From Syncephalis plumigaleata (taxonomy: Eukaryota; Zoopagomycota; Zoopagomycetes; Zoopagales; Piptocephalidaceae), in assembly GCA_025201365.1 (NCBI GenBank), contig JAIXMF010000190.1, positions 1 through 25,205 on the forward strand: a stretch of DNA of 25,205 nucleotides. Direction: 5' to 3'. A program made the position numbers and the translations under genes. Numbering within the stretch: position 1 is the stretch's first letter; each line of letters opens with the position of its first letter. The notes under the pieces are model-generated. The model saw only the letters and a list, made by a program, of their open reading frames with translations, did not search any database and was not told where the DNA came from. Positions 1 to 12,871 of the stretch are shown here, one piece after another.

Positions 1-125
1 CGCTTTCTGATATAAATAAGCTGTAGCAAATAATAAGAAAAATTGAAATGCTTGTGTGTGTATTCATTTTTAATATTGATATACACAACAGATAGCACCA
101 TAATTGGCATTGTTTCTAATGATGT

Positions 126-133
126 TGACGTCA
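126..133. promoter_or_regulatory. CRE-like palindrome TGACGTCA
   Basis: A perfect 8-bp TGACGTCA palindrome lies about 310 bp upstream of the first ATG of the oxidoreductase gene. This is the classical binding site of CREB/ATF-type bZIP factors, which fungi also have. One 8-mer can occur by chance, so function is inferred only. Confidence 0.3.
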
Positions 134-311
134 TCTGTAATGCTATATGACATTGGCCTTGTTTGTCTAGCTAACAACAACAGTGTATATTAGTAGTAAT
201 AAATGTACTATATGAATAAGATATGATTCATAATAGAATATTGATCTTGCATTATTGCATGACATCATTAATCATTGAATATTACTAAGCAAGTGAGTAA
301 TACATAACTCG

Positions 312-317
312 TATAAA
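312..317 (+). promoter_or_regulatory. Candidate TATA box
   Basis: TATAAA followed by a pyrimidine-rich leader and then the ATG at 444, 132 bp downstream. The secreted-peptide gene has almost the same spacing (TATAAA at 11580, ATG at 11711), which makes both calls somewhat more believable in an AT-rich background. Confidence 0.4.
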
Positions 318-443
318 TCATCGTTCAGTGTCATTTCATTTGTATCAAGTGGCCAACTTCTTTACTCTTTCCACTCACTCTTTTGGTGATTCCTTTTCCT
401 GATACTGCTACTACTACTACTACTACGATTGTTACTATCAAAC

Positions 444-1997
444 ATGGAGGCTGTTCTTGTTAAACAACCAGGTAATATATCAATCGATATTGATGGAATA
501 CAAATACTCATGGCTAATATATATGTATGTATATATACTTGTATATAGGTGATGCTAGCCAGCTTTACATTGGATCGACGGATAAACCGACACCTCGTGA
601 CAACGAACTATTAGTTCGCGTTAAAGCATGTGCACTTAATCGAATGGATATATTGCAACGACATGGCAAGTATCCAGTGCCTCCACAGGCTAGTCCCATT
701 CTAGGTGTGGAGATGGCTGGTATTGTTGATACATGTGGATCACAAGGTAATCACAACCATTGCAAATAGCGATGATGTAAACAATGTTTACGGTCATTAT
801 CATCGATACTAAGAAGAATGATGCATGCTAGTGACAAAGTTCAAACCAGGCGATCGAGTCTTTGGTCTAATGCTAGGTGGTGCCTATGCTCAGGTAGCTT
901 ATATTACTATTCCCTCTACTAGCTCTTTAGTATGCATTTGACTAATGATCTATCACTAGTATTGTGTTATTGATGAGGCAGCAGCTATCGTAATACCCGA
1001 GTCATTGTCATTTGAAGAAGCGGCAAGTTTACCAGAGGTAAGTGTAGCAGCATAACTATTCGATAAGCATTATTGGTATTAACAATTACTACTACTATAA
1101 TATATAAATCAAGGTATGGTATACCGCTTATCAAGCTTTACATTTTATCGGTGGCCTACAACCGGAACAAGATGTGCTTATTCATGCTGGTGCCAGCGGT
1201 GTAGGAATGGCAGCGATACAAATAGCCAAGCTAGCTAAAGCGTAAGTTTACAGTCTAATCAACTATCAAATGTATTATAACGATGAGCATTGTTCGATAT
1301 TGCAGACGACGCATTATTGTCACGTGTGGATCAGAGGAGAAGATGGAGTTTTGTAAAAGTCTAGGCGCTACTCACGCCATCAACTACAAGACAGAGTCAT
1401 TCCTATCCAAGGTATTCATTGGATGAACCTATGTTCATTATTCATCATACACATGCTCATTATTCATTTAGATCATGGATTTGACAGATGGTCGAGGTGT
1501 CAATCTTGTCATTGACATGATAGGTGCCAACTATTGGAATGACAATATTCAATTGTTAGCCCTCGATGGACGTCTAGTTCTATTGGCCTTCATGTCAGGT
1601 AAATTGATTATCATCATTCGTAACACTTGATGGAATACACTAAAGCAATGATGATAATATATCGATTAGGCACTAAAATAGCCGATTTTGATATTGCTCC
1701 ACTTTTACGTAAACGATTAAGAGTAAGTAGCAATACTAGTATACTATATATATATCATTGATTGCATAACAATTAACTTGTCATTCATAGCTTGAAGGAA
1801 CCACATTACGCTCACGCTCTCTATCCTACCAGTGTGAATTGCGTGATTTATTCAGCAGTCAAATTCTACCACATATCGTTGATGGCAGTCTCAAGCATAA
1901 TGTTGATCGAGTCTTTTCATGGCGACAAGTCATTGATGCTCATCTCTACATGGAGAGCAATCAAAGTCGTGGTAAAATTGTCATGACAATCGATTAA
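444..1997 (+). CDS. NADPH:quinone oxidoreductase, TP53I3/PIG3 type (MDR family)
   Basis: Predicted exons are 444-471, 549-746, 832-893, 960-1037, 1114-1241, 1306-1411, 1472-1598, 1670-1722 and 1791-1997. They join without a frameshift into 328 residues; human TP53I3 has 332. The zinc-free medium-chain dehydrogenase/reductase layout is clear. An N-terminal GroES-like part carries [14 protein letters not shown]. The nucleotide-binding AGASGVG loop lies at about residues 147-153. The second half contains INYK and the ending GKIVMTID. The family reduces quinones with NADPH, is usually cytosolic, and acts in oxidative-stress metabolism. The first ATG ([10 protein letters not shown]) is chosen because it aligns with the family N-terminus. 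All eight introns are GT-AG and 60-85 nt long. TP53 regulation known in mammals cannot be assumed here. Confidence 0.92.
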
Positions 1998-2055
1998 ACC
2001 GTAGACACACTCATGCCTATGCTCTGCTTGTTTAATGTGATCGCGTATCATTGGA

Positions 2056-2061
2056 AATAAA
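2056..2061 (+). terminator. Poly(A) signal AATAAA of the oxidoreductase gene
   Basis: AATAAA lies 59 nt after the TAA at 1995-1997 and before the next gene on the same strand begins at 2210. It is a reasonable 3'-end signal; the cleavage site is not determined. Confidence 0.5.
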
Positions 2062-2209
2062 TCAACAACTGATTAGCAACACGATGATAACAGTTTATAA
2101 TAAAAACTACAAGTGTAACATGAATTAGAAATGTTAAGCATACGAACGTCATTGAAATTATTTACTTGTTCGTTTATTTACTTGCTCGTTCACCTAACTC
2201 AACTTGAAC

Positions 2210-3843
2210 ATGCTGTCCATATCAGGTTCCTATTCCATTTGGTTAGTGATAACTACCAGTGTTGTAGTACTGCTTGCATTATACAGTTCATTTTTACTAT
2301 CAAATCAGCCAACTGCACCGTACATCTCAGACTTATGGTCGTCTAAGCATCGCACCGATTATTCTCTATGTCAGGCTGGTGTTCCCACTTGGTCCAACTA
2401 TACAGTGCCCGTAAGAGAACGTTAAATCACATAGCAATACATCAATCACTATCTAATGGTAACTCGTCTACTCTATCTCTAGAGTAATGCTCAACTAGTG
2501 CATATCCAATTGGTTACACGTCATGGGGATCGTGCCCCTCTACTTGGTATATTCCCTTATGAACAAGTGGACTGGCAGTGTAACGACGCTGAAGAAGCCA
2601 TTATATCGTTAGATAACGATAGTAATGACAAGGATCATCGAGTGACCACTGGCTACATACGACGAGTTACCGTACCGTCGAAGAAAGCCTATCCTCATGC
2701 CATATGGTCATCGGGTACTTGTGCCCTTGGTCAATTGACGCGTAAGGGAATACGACAACATGAGATGCTAGGCAGACATTTACGTGACATTTATATCGAT
2801 CAATTGAAGGTGCTACCCGATCAACTAACTAGTCAATCATGGCTGAACTCATCGGTTCGTGTGCGTAGTACGGACACGCAGCGTACACTTGCCTCGGCAT
2901 CCGCTTTACTTCGTGGATTATGGCCGACAACTAAGCGTGACACTGAATCGCAACTGGTTCCCATTAGCGTGTATCCAAGTGTCGCCGAAACGATGTGGGG
3001 ACAAACGTCGAGTTGTCCACGAGCACTTGAACTTGCTCTACAACTACGCACTACATCAAAGACACATGTAGATATGCTTGAGCAATACCAGTCATTACGT
3101 CATCGTTTAGAGCAGATATTAGGTACGAAACATATGCCATCCTACCAGAATGATGTACGATACTTTATCGAGTATATGGATCCACTGTATACGCGAATCT
3201 GTCATGAAAAACCATTACCATGTCATGACCAACATGGTTGTATCACGAAGGGTGACGTTGAGGCCTTGCTCGTAGGTACTAGTGAATCATACGCACTACT
3301 ATGGAATAGTCAGGAATCAGCGGAAGCAGCCGAGTATACTCGACTTCGAATGGGATATTTCCTCGGTGAGCTACGTGATCATCTCACCACTGCCATTCAT
3401 TCATTGGCGACAAGCAACTCGACAATGGGATCAATACCGCATTTCGAGTTATTCTCTGGACACGACAGTACTATTTACGGTCTTATTGGTGCGTTGAACG
3501 TGTCAGATCTACGATGGCCACCTTATGTAAGTTAATTGTTGTATATAAGTGATCGTCTATTCCGGTATACAACTAGCTTACTATCATCATCAATGATTAG
3601 GCATCCAATTTACTGTTTGAAGTTTGGCAATCTGACTCGTATCTTCATAATGATGATGATCACGATGACACATCTACATCCAATTACTTTATACGTATTC
3701 TCTATAATGGACATCTATTACCATTATCATGGTGTAATAATCAGTCATACTGCCCATTATCCGTTTACTTGAACCATATTAATTCATTAATTCCAATCAA
3801 TCTGCTACAAGAATGTAAATCCACGAAGAAGACTAGCGAGTAA
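2210..3843 (+). CDS. Membrane-anchored histidine phosphatase, PXYLP1 (2-phosphoxylose phosphatase)-like
   Basis: Exons 2210-2410, 2483-3526 and 3601-3843 join in phase 0 into 495 residues; human PXYLP1 has 480. Residues about 10-30 form one hydrophobic segment after a short N-terminus, giving a type II signal anchor and a lumenal catalytic domain. The branch-2 histidine acid phosphatase motif RHGDRAP is at about residues 80-86 (phospho-acceptor His81) and the proton-donor motif GHD at about 393-395. Family-specific stretches include LRDIYIDQLKVLP and ILYNG, and paired cysteines suggest disulfides. In animals PXYLP1 removes phosphate from xylose in the Golgi glycosaminoglycan linker. If this is a fungus the substrate must differ, so I call family, not reaction. 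The start is the ATG at 2210. The stop overlaps its own poly(A) signal and the gene converges on SEC23. Confidence 0.85.
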
Positions 3844-3847
3844 TAAA
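3842..3847 (+). terminator. Poly(A) signal overlapping the phosphatase stop codon
   Basis: The TAA stop at 3841-3843 is embedded in TAATAAA, so AATAAA begins at the second base of the stop. With SEC23 ending at 3888 on the other strand, the 3' UTR is either very short or antisense to SEC23. Confidence 0.5.
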
Positions 3848-3855
3848 TGTCGATC

Positions 3856-3861
3856 TTTATT
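3856..3861 (-). terminator. Poly(A) signal of SEC23 (minus strand)
   Basis: TTTATT on the plus strand reads AATAAA on the minus strand, 27 nt after the SEC23 stop at 3888-3890. It lies inside the 44-bp gap shared with the convergent phosphatase gene. Confidence 0.5.
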
Positions 3862-3887
3862 ATCCTGATTAATGTTCAACCTGTTAA

Positions 3888-7151
<3,264 letters not shown>

Positions 7152-10100
7152 TTAACGCGGTAGCTTATTCTGTTTTGTTCTGCCCTTCCTAATATAAGGA
7201 GGTGCAACTCGTTTTGACTTTCTAACAATATCCGCTCGCGATAGAATGGTTGTACTAGCTATGCTCGCACCACTCGTATCTGTATCGTGTGTCGTGTCAT
7301 TGTCATTACGTTCGTCATTTGATCTAACGGTCTTCTTGATCATGCCTGCATCCTGCAAGCATTTAATGAGCATTGGCTTTGTTTCACATTGTTGCGCCTG
7401 TAAATAAACTAAATGTCGCTTCTTATCATATTCGCTTAATCTAGTCGTAGCTTGCTTATCCAGCGATAAAGATGATCTCTTGGTGAATTCTAAGCGTGGC
7501 TTCCCAAGCTCGCCCTTTGTCAAGTCGAGTAACTCTGTAATGGTTAATTTCTCACCCGGTTCAATTGGATGTGGATTGGACGGTGTCACACAATTCATGT
7601 CGACTTCCTTGCGTAGAACATGATCAATATCGACACATGAGAAAAATGCTACAGACTAAATGCAACATAAACAGATCAGTTATGCATTCATATAGGTTAT
7701 CCAGTCATACTTACTTGAGGTAGATCATTAATACCAAGCTTGTAACTAAATAATGCACGCGTCCATAAATTGCTGATTTGCAAGGCCAATGCCGCGCGAT
7801 ACTTGTCCTCCTCCTTTACTAAATATCGTATTTCATCGTGAACTGATAGCATAAATCGAGCATCAATATCGTAGCATTTGATCAAATAGGCCATTGCCGT
7901 GATTAACAAGTGTAGATAGTCAACACCCGATGACTGTACCACCCAATTGATACGCGATGTCATAAACTGAATAAAATAATAAAAACAATAATTAGTAATC
8001 ACACTAATGTACCTAACGAGTAACTTACCTGCTTCTCCGTATACTCTGGTGTAAGTGCATCGGTAATGGAACAGCCAAGTACCGGTGTTTTCGGTGATTT
8101 CGAGGTGGCAATATTCTCGAGTGCATTGAATACGTAACTTTCACTGCCACCGAACCAGAATCCCCTACCGAATGGTGTATCAGAGTGCCATTTGTTACCT
8201 TTGGTAGCCGCGTACAAATCCCATGCTCGTTGCTGAGCCGTTTCCTCGTCCATATTCGGATTGAATTGCATTAGTAATTGTGTAGCGAATTTAATACCGG
8301 CACCGTAAATTCGTCCGTAATTAAATATCTTGGCATGATCCCGATTAATCCCTAGGATACTCGCTGTTTTCGAGTGCATATCCGTACCGGCTGATTTCGT
8401 GCCTTGCAGCGTCATCCACCCGAAGGCGGTTGCACCGTGTGCACCAAATTGTGCATCACCGATCAAACTAGAGATCCAAAGTTCCTCGGAGTCAACATCA
8501 GCACCGATAATACGATAACCGGGTGGTGCGTGTACCGTTGATTTCAACTCGGATCCAATACGATTCTTCTTCGCGTTACTCGCCGTCATCCAGGTGGGTT
8601 CGACCGCTCGACGTGTAATGGTGCCCATAGTACTGATTTGCGGTAGAATCATACCTTTCCCCGTGCCTGGACCACGAGAGGGTGTACCAAAATGAATGGC
8701 CGGTGTACATCGTACATGAGGTACTGTCAGTGTCGTGTCACTACTGTCGGGCGCTGTTGTGTCCGATGATTTATCGATTCTTCCCGCTACACTTGGACAT
8801 CCTAGTTCATTTGTAATGGCGATGATACTGTTGTCGATGGCTGTAACATCGGTCGTATTATCCCATACGACAAATTGTGAACGTACACGTTCGCGTGCAC
8901 TAATCCAATAGGAACAAGACGCGTTCATGGCGAGTGCCTCGCTTGCCAACGGATACTCCGAGGTCAGAGTGCCATCCTCGAATGCACTAATGTAATTCTT
9001 GGCCAATGGATTGCCGCATCGTGCTGCTTCGCCATCTTTGTGTGGGATCTTATAGTAAATACCATCAGTGTCCTCGGCGGGAATAGGCTCATACTCGGCA
9101 TTGGCTAGTTCAGGATCCAGGGGTGTGTCCTCTTCGACTGGCAACAGAAACAATGGAGTGTCCTTATCATTATTATTGTCATCAAGTGGTGGTTTCGGCG
9201 GGAATTTCAACGGTGTCAATTTGGTATTGAAATCGGCGTCTCGTGGTACTCGAAATGTCCAGCCATGCAACTGACTGTAATACAACGGGTAGCCATTCCA
9301 CTTCAACTTGAGTAGTAAGGGAGCGATCCTCGATCTTGTCGTTAGTTTCGGTTGTTTAGTCGTTCGATCGCATAGATCGCGATACCATAACGGATAGCCC
9401 GGCATGAATTGACGAGCCACCGGACGTGGTTCCCCATTCTTGGCATAGCTACCATCCTTGCGATACTTTGCTTTCGTCATACGTAATTCGGGTCTTGTCC
9501 AATCCAATTGTTTCAGCCATGGATCTTGCATGGGATTCGACTCGTTCAGCGCCTCCAATGCTAATTCACGTAATTTGGACTCCACATGCTTCGATCTCTC
9601 CTGGTAGATGCACTCGGATCGAGCAATGTACTGGGGCCAGCCCTCGTCGACCGTAAGGAACGAGCTACCCATCTGTAGCATACCAAAGAACGCGACAGGA
9701 TGTGGACATTTCTTAAGGTATTTGGGAAATACCTCGCAATAAACGTTGTAGGTTGCCTCGACATCAAGTGCGCAGTAATGCATTAAAGCTTGGAAATTCG
9801 ATTGCACATCAAATAGCGTGCCCTCCACGAAAATATTACGCTGCTCCTTGTCCAATTCAATTTGACAATGGAATCGTGCCACCTCGCGTAGACTGTTGAC
9901 CGAACTGACGTCAAAGTATTTCATCGACTCGTGGTGTTCCCTCAAGTATTCCATGTCACCTTGATCGACCGCTTTAGAGAATTTCAACCATCCATTACGC
10001 TGTCGAGTGCATAACCCGCTCACCGCCACATGCAAACTCATCGTGTCGATATAGCCGATACTCGATGGCTTGAGACTGTACTCGTCAAGAATACGCGCTC

Positions 10101-10960
10101 GATCATACCCCACGTTATGTCCGATAATTACTCGTGCCGATTTGTCAGGTCCACCGCCCATAGGTATCAAGTGTTCACTCGTATCGGATTCATTAGTCAA
10201 CCACGGTGATATCCATCCGTACCATGCCTCCGAGGATGCTGCGCAAGCTAACACGGCATGATGACTTTCACGCGGCAGGGTTTCCACGTCAAACACGACT
10301 ATATCCTCCGAGGGCCATGACACTGGTGTCGCCCGTCCATCCGACGTGTAACGCGTCCATCCCGACTTGAATAGCCATCGATCAGGTCGTTCGGGTAGTT
10401 TAGCCTTCTCGACAAATAGTTTCGCCATTGACAAGTAGGGATGAGCTAGCTCCGCGCCAACATTCATGATATGCTCCTCGATCGTTGATCCAACCAGTGG
10501 TGGCAATGAAAATGGCGTGTCATCCACCGGCTCACCCACCTTCTCCCATATACCTTGTTGTTGCAAGTGTCGTTTGGCAACTTCGAATTCTTCAGCATCC
10601 AATACCTCGCCTTTCCGATTCCTCTGACCGAACAATTGTTTCCACAGTGATGTCGTCAGCATTTGCACGCCAAGCTTATTCATACGTTTTTCTAAATGAT
10701 ATATATGTATATATGCATATATTCAGTTAGTTCATTGCATTTAATGTCGATCACATAGAGTAAATACCCGGTAATGTAGCAGCAATATCATTTTCTTGGC
10801 GAGATACAGTATCGCTGACTATTTGTGTACTATAGCCATGGGTTTGTATAGCGGGGAAACATAGTCTACCGGATAGTTCATAGCGTGTTGATCGTAATCT
10901 ACTACCGTAATGCTTATTGGCGAGGATCGCCGAATGACAATGCTTTACTGCTGACCACAT
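7152..10960 (-). CDS. MIP1: Mitochondrial DNA polymerase gamma, catalytic subunit
   Basis: Exons 10960-10768, 10691-8029, 7966-7715 and 7655-7152 join to 1203 residues (human POLG 1239, yeast Mip1 1254). It is the family A polymerase that replicates mtDNA in the matrix. Exon 1 (64 codons) is Arg/Lys/Ser-rich with almost no acidic residues until late and looks like a mitochondrial targeting sequence. The family-typical LGVQML follows directly in exon 2. Proofreading motifs: Exo I FDVE (Asp199, Glu201), Exo [13 protein letters not shown] (about 255-265), Exo [12 protein letters not shown] (Asp374). Polymerase motifs: A with ADVDSEELW (Asp796), B with [16 protein letters not shown] (from Arg848), C with SVHDE (Asp996). 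No catalytic residue is missing. The C-terminus has a basic, Ser/Thr-rich tail after [10 protein letters not shown], as in fungal enzymes. The symbol is the fungal one; the animal name is POLG. Confidence 0.96.
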
Positions 10961-11034
10961 TCACTAGCAATTCTATATATTATTTATTGCCGCTGCTGAT
11001 ATACGTTCTACTCGTACTGTATGAAGAAGTGTTA

Positions 11035-11054
11035 ACACACACACACACACACAC
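11035..11054. repeat. AC dinucleotide microsatellite, ten copies
   Basis: Ten perfect AC copies between the two divergent genes. Likely length-polymorphic. Confidence 0.9.
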
Positions 11055-11579
11055 TATTCGCGTCTACAATAGCATACGTCTAAACAACAAAGCAAATAGA
11101 AACGTATCTAGACGTCAAGCGATACTCAGAATAAATAGATCGCGTGAAAGAAGCAGTGTTATTATTGCTGAATTACAAAAAGAGCAAAAAGAAATGAACA
11201 ATAATAATAATCGACTAGGTCAAATGTGTTTCCATATATCGTACACGTTTAGTAAATTGTTCCTTAACATTTGTCTATCAACATGATAATGATATGGATT
11301 GATTTACATTTAGGTATATTCATATACATGATGTTCAATACAATCATTTCAATAGAATATAACCAGCTATGATGGTTGTAACAGGTGTACGCGTCATTGT
11401 TGATGGAGTATTCTGAAATGATGATGATGTATAGATTCAGACAATTGACAGAGCATGCGGTTACACGACATGACAGACATTCATTCATTCATCTAATTGG
11501 TACTATCTGTTCGGTGTACCATCTACAAGCAATGAATTGACCATTCAGCTATACTAATATCCGCCATCATCATCTCGGC

Positions 11580-11585
11580 TATAAA
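11580..11585 (+). promoter_or_regulatory. Candidate TATA box of the secreted-peptide gene
   Basis: TATAAA lies 131 bp upstream of the ATG at 11711 and is followed by a CT-rich leader of the kind seen before highly expressed fungal genes. Confidence 0.5.
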
Positions 11586-11710
11586 TCGAGTACTTTTTGA
11601 CACACTTGACTTGCCATCTTCATACTCGCTCTTCTACTCTACTCTCTTTACTTTCTACTCTTGTTCTAGTCAACTTATCTGTCTATCCATTCCACTAGGC
11701 CAATATCAAC

Positions 11711-12871
11711 ATGAAGTTCTCTGCCGTTATCGCTATTGCCGTCGCCGTTGTCGCTCTCACCAGTCTGGTCGCCGTTGAAGCTAGTCCCGTCCTGGATCGT
11801 CGTGGTATGTCTGGCCGTGACCCTATCAATTAATGTACTAATTGTAGTCTATGATTTCATTGCCTACCGATAATTACCGATAGCTCGTAAGCTCATGTGT
11901 ATCAAATGGTTGTTTTGACATGTTAATCACACTATAATGTTTATTATACCTATTAATTTGTTAATAATAGCTGGTAAGTTATCCTATTAACCATAACAAG
12001 TACTATGCTAACAGTAGTATACATCAAAATTATATGTGACTACTATTTCAAGATCATGTAGGTTATAATATAATTGTAATGGGCAGCGCACTAACCACAA
12101 TACCCCATGTAACCTATATGCTCCTGTATGTTAGCATGTAAGCTACTATTATGACTGCAGCAAGCGAGGCACTAACCATACTATGACATATGATCTACGT
12201 ATGTTTCTGTATGTTAGCATGTAAGCTACTATTCTGACTGCAGCAAGCGAGGCACTAACCATATTATAACATACGATCCATTTATGTTCCTGTATGATAG
12301 GGTGTAAGCCATTATTTTGATCGTAATAAATGATACACTAATCATGCTATGGCTCATGATCCACGTATGTTTGTGTATAACAGCATGTAAGTCATTATTC
12401 TGACCTTAATGAACGTGGTACTAACTATAGTATGGCACATGATCCACGTATGTTCCTGTATGCTAGCATGTAAGTTACCATTCTGATTGCAATGCATGGT
12501 TGTGCTAACCACGCTATGGCTCATGATCCATTTATGTTCCTGTATGATAGGGTGTAAGTCATTACTCTGGTTGTAATAAATGATACACTAATCACGCTAT
12601 GGCTCATGATCCATTTATGTTCCTGTATGATAGGGTGTAAGTCATTATTTTGATCGTAATAAATGATACACTAATCACGCTATGGCTCATGATCCACGTA
12701 TGTTTGTGTATAACAGCATGTAAGTCATTATTCTGACCTTAATGAACGTGGTACTAACTATAGTATGGCACATGACCCGCATATGCTCCTATACGATAGC
12801 ACGTAAATTACCATTCTAGTTGTTACCTATGAGGCGCTAATCACATATGAATTATTATATTTCTACAGTGA
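11711..12871 (+). CDS. Small secreted His/Gly-rich peptide encoded by a chain of 3-nt micro-exons (predicted)
   Basis: Exon 1 (11711-11804) encodes a clear signal peptide: Met-Lys, a hydrophobic core of Ala/Val/Ile to about residue 22, then AVEASPVLDRR and the first base of a codon. Its codons favour C or T endings, as in highly expressed genes. A GTATGT donor follows at 11805. Predicted micro-exons: 11884-11886, 11971-11973, 12053-12057, 12135-12137, 12218-12220, 12301-12303, 12384-12386, 12467-12469, 12551-12553, 12634-12636, 12717-12719, 12800-12802, then a terminal exon from 12869. Joined they read A-P-D-H-H-H-G-H-H-G-G-H-H and stop at TGA 12869-12871, giving 44 residues. RR before APD could be a Kex2-type processing site, releasing a metal-binding-like peptide (inference). 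Alternatives: unspliced translation stops at 11831 (40 residues); removing the whole array as one intron gives a short VTLSGR tail. Exon 1 is firm; the micro-exon chain is a prediction. Confidence 0.6.
11805..12868 (+). repeat. Tandem array of about 83-bp intron-plus-codon units
   Basis: Units start at 11805, 11887, 11974, 12058, 12138, 12221, 12304, 12387, 12470, 12554, 12637, 12720 and 12803; the central spacing is 83 bp. Each begins with a donor (GTATGT, GTAAGC, GTAAGT, GTAGGT or GTAAAT). Nearly all carry a CTAAC or CTAAT motif about 30-40 nt in, and end in TAG, CAG or AAG followed by three bases (five in one unit) and the next donor. The first three or four units are diverged; 12138-12802 are strongly similar. 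Implied introns measure 79, 84, 79, 77, 80, 80, 80, 80, 81, 80, 80, 80 and 66 nt. This is a satellite-like repeat whose period coincides with splice signals. A passive minisatellite inside one long intron remains possible. Confidence 0.85.

Larger units (their letters stand above)
1..443. other. Upstream region of the quinone oxidoreductase gene
   Basis: AT-rich non-coding DNA with no supported ORF. It holds a perfect 8-bp TGACGTCA palindrome at 126-133, a TATAAA at 312-317 about 130 bp before the first ATG, a pyrimidine-rich leader from about 358, and a CTA trinucleotide run at about 408-426 just before the start codon. I see no RNA gene here. The window begins inside this region, so the previous gene is not visible. 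Confidence 0.6.
10961..11710. other. Divergent promoter region between polymerase gamma and the secreted-peptide gene
   Basis: About 750 bp between two divergently transcribed genes. It contains an AC dinucleotide run at 11035-11054, an AT-rich middle without recognisable genes, a TATAAA at 11580-11585, and a strongly pyrimidine-rich leader from about 11600 to the ATG at 11711. An open frame without an upstream ATG crosses 10885-11286 on the plus strand and is discussed among the rejected items. Confidence 0.55.

Noticed and set aside
10885-11286. Plus-strand open frame with a hydrophobic stretch (LLPLLIYVLLVLYEEV) and a basic tail, antisense to polymerase exon 1
   Set aside because: No in-frame ATG precedes the hydrophobic part, it is antisense to a firmly supported exon, it reads through the AC microsatellite, and I found no convincing upstream exon to splice to. 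It would deserve another look only if transcripts were found.
11711-11833. Unspliced 40-residue version of the secreted peptide ending MSGRDPIN
   Set aside because: The frame passes straight through a strong GTATGT donor, and the sequence after it aligns with the intron units of the array, so it is more likely intronic. It remains the main alternative end.
11805-12868. CRISPR array
   Set aside because: Units are contiguous with no constant-repeat and unique-spacer division, the genome is eukaryotic, and the period matches splice signals.
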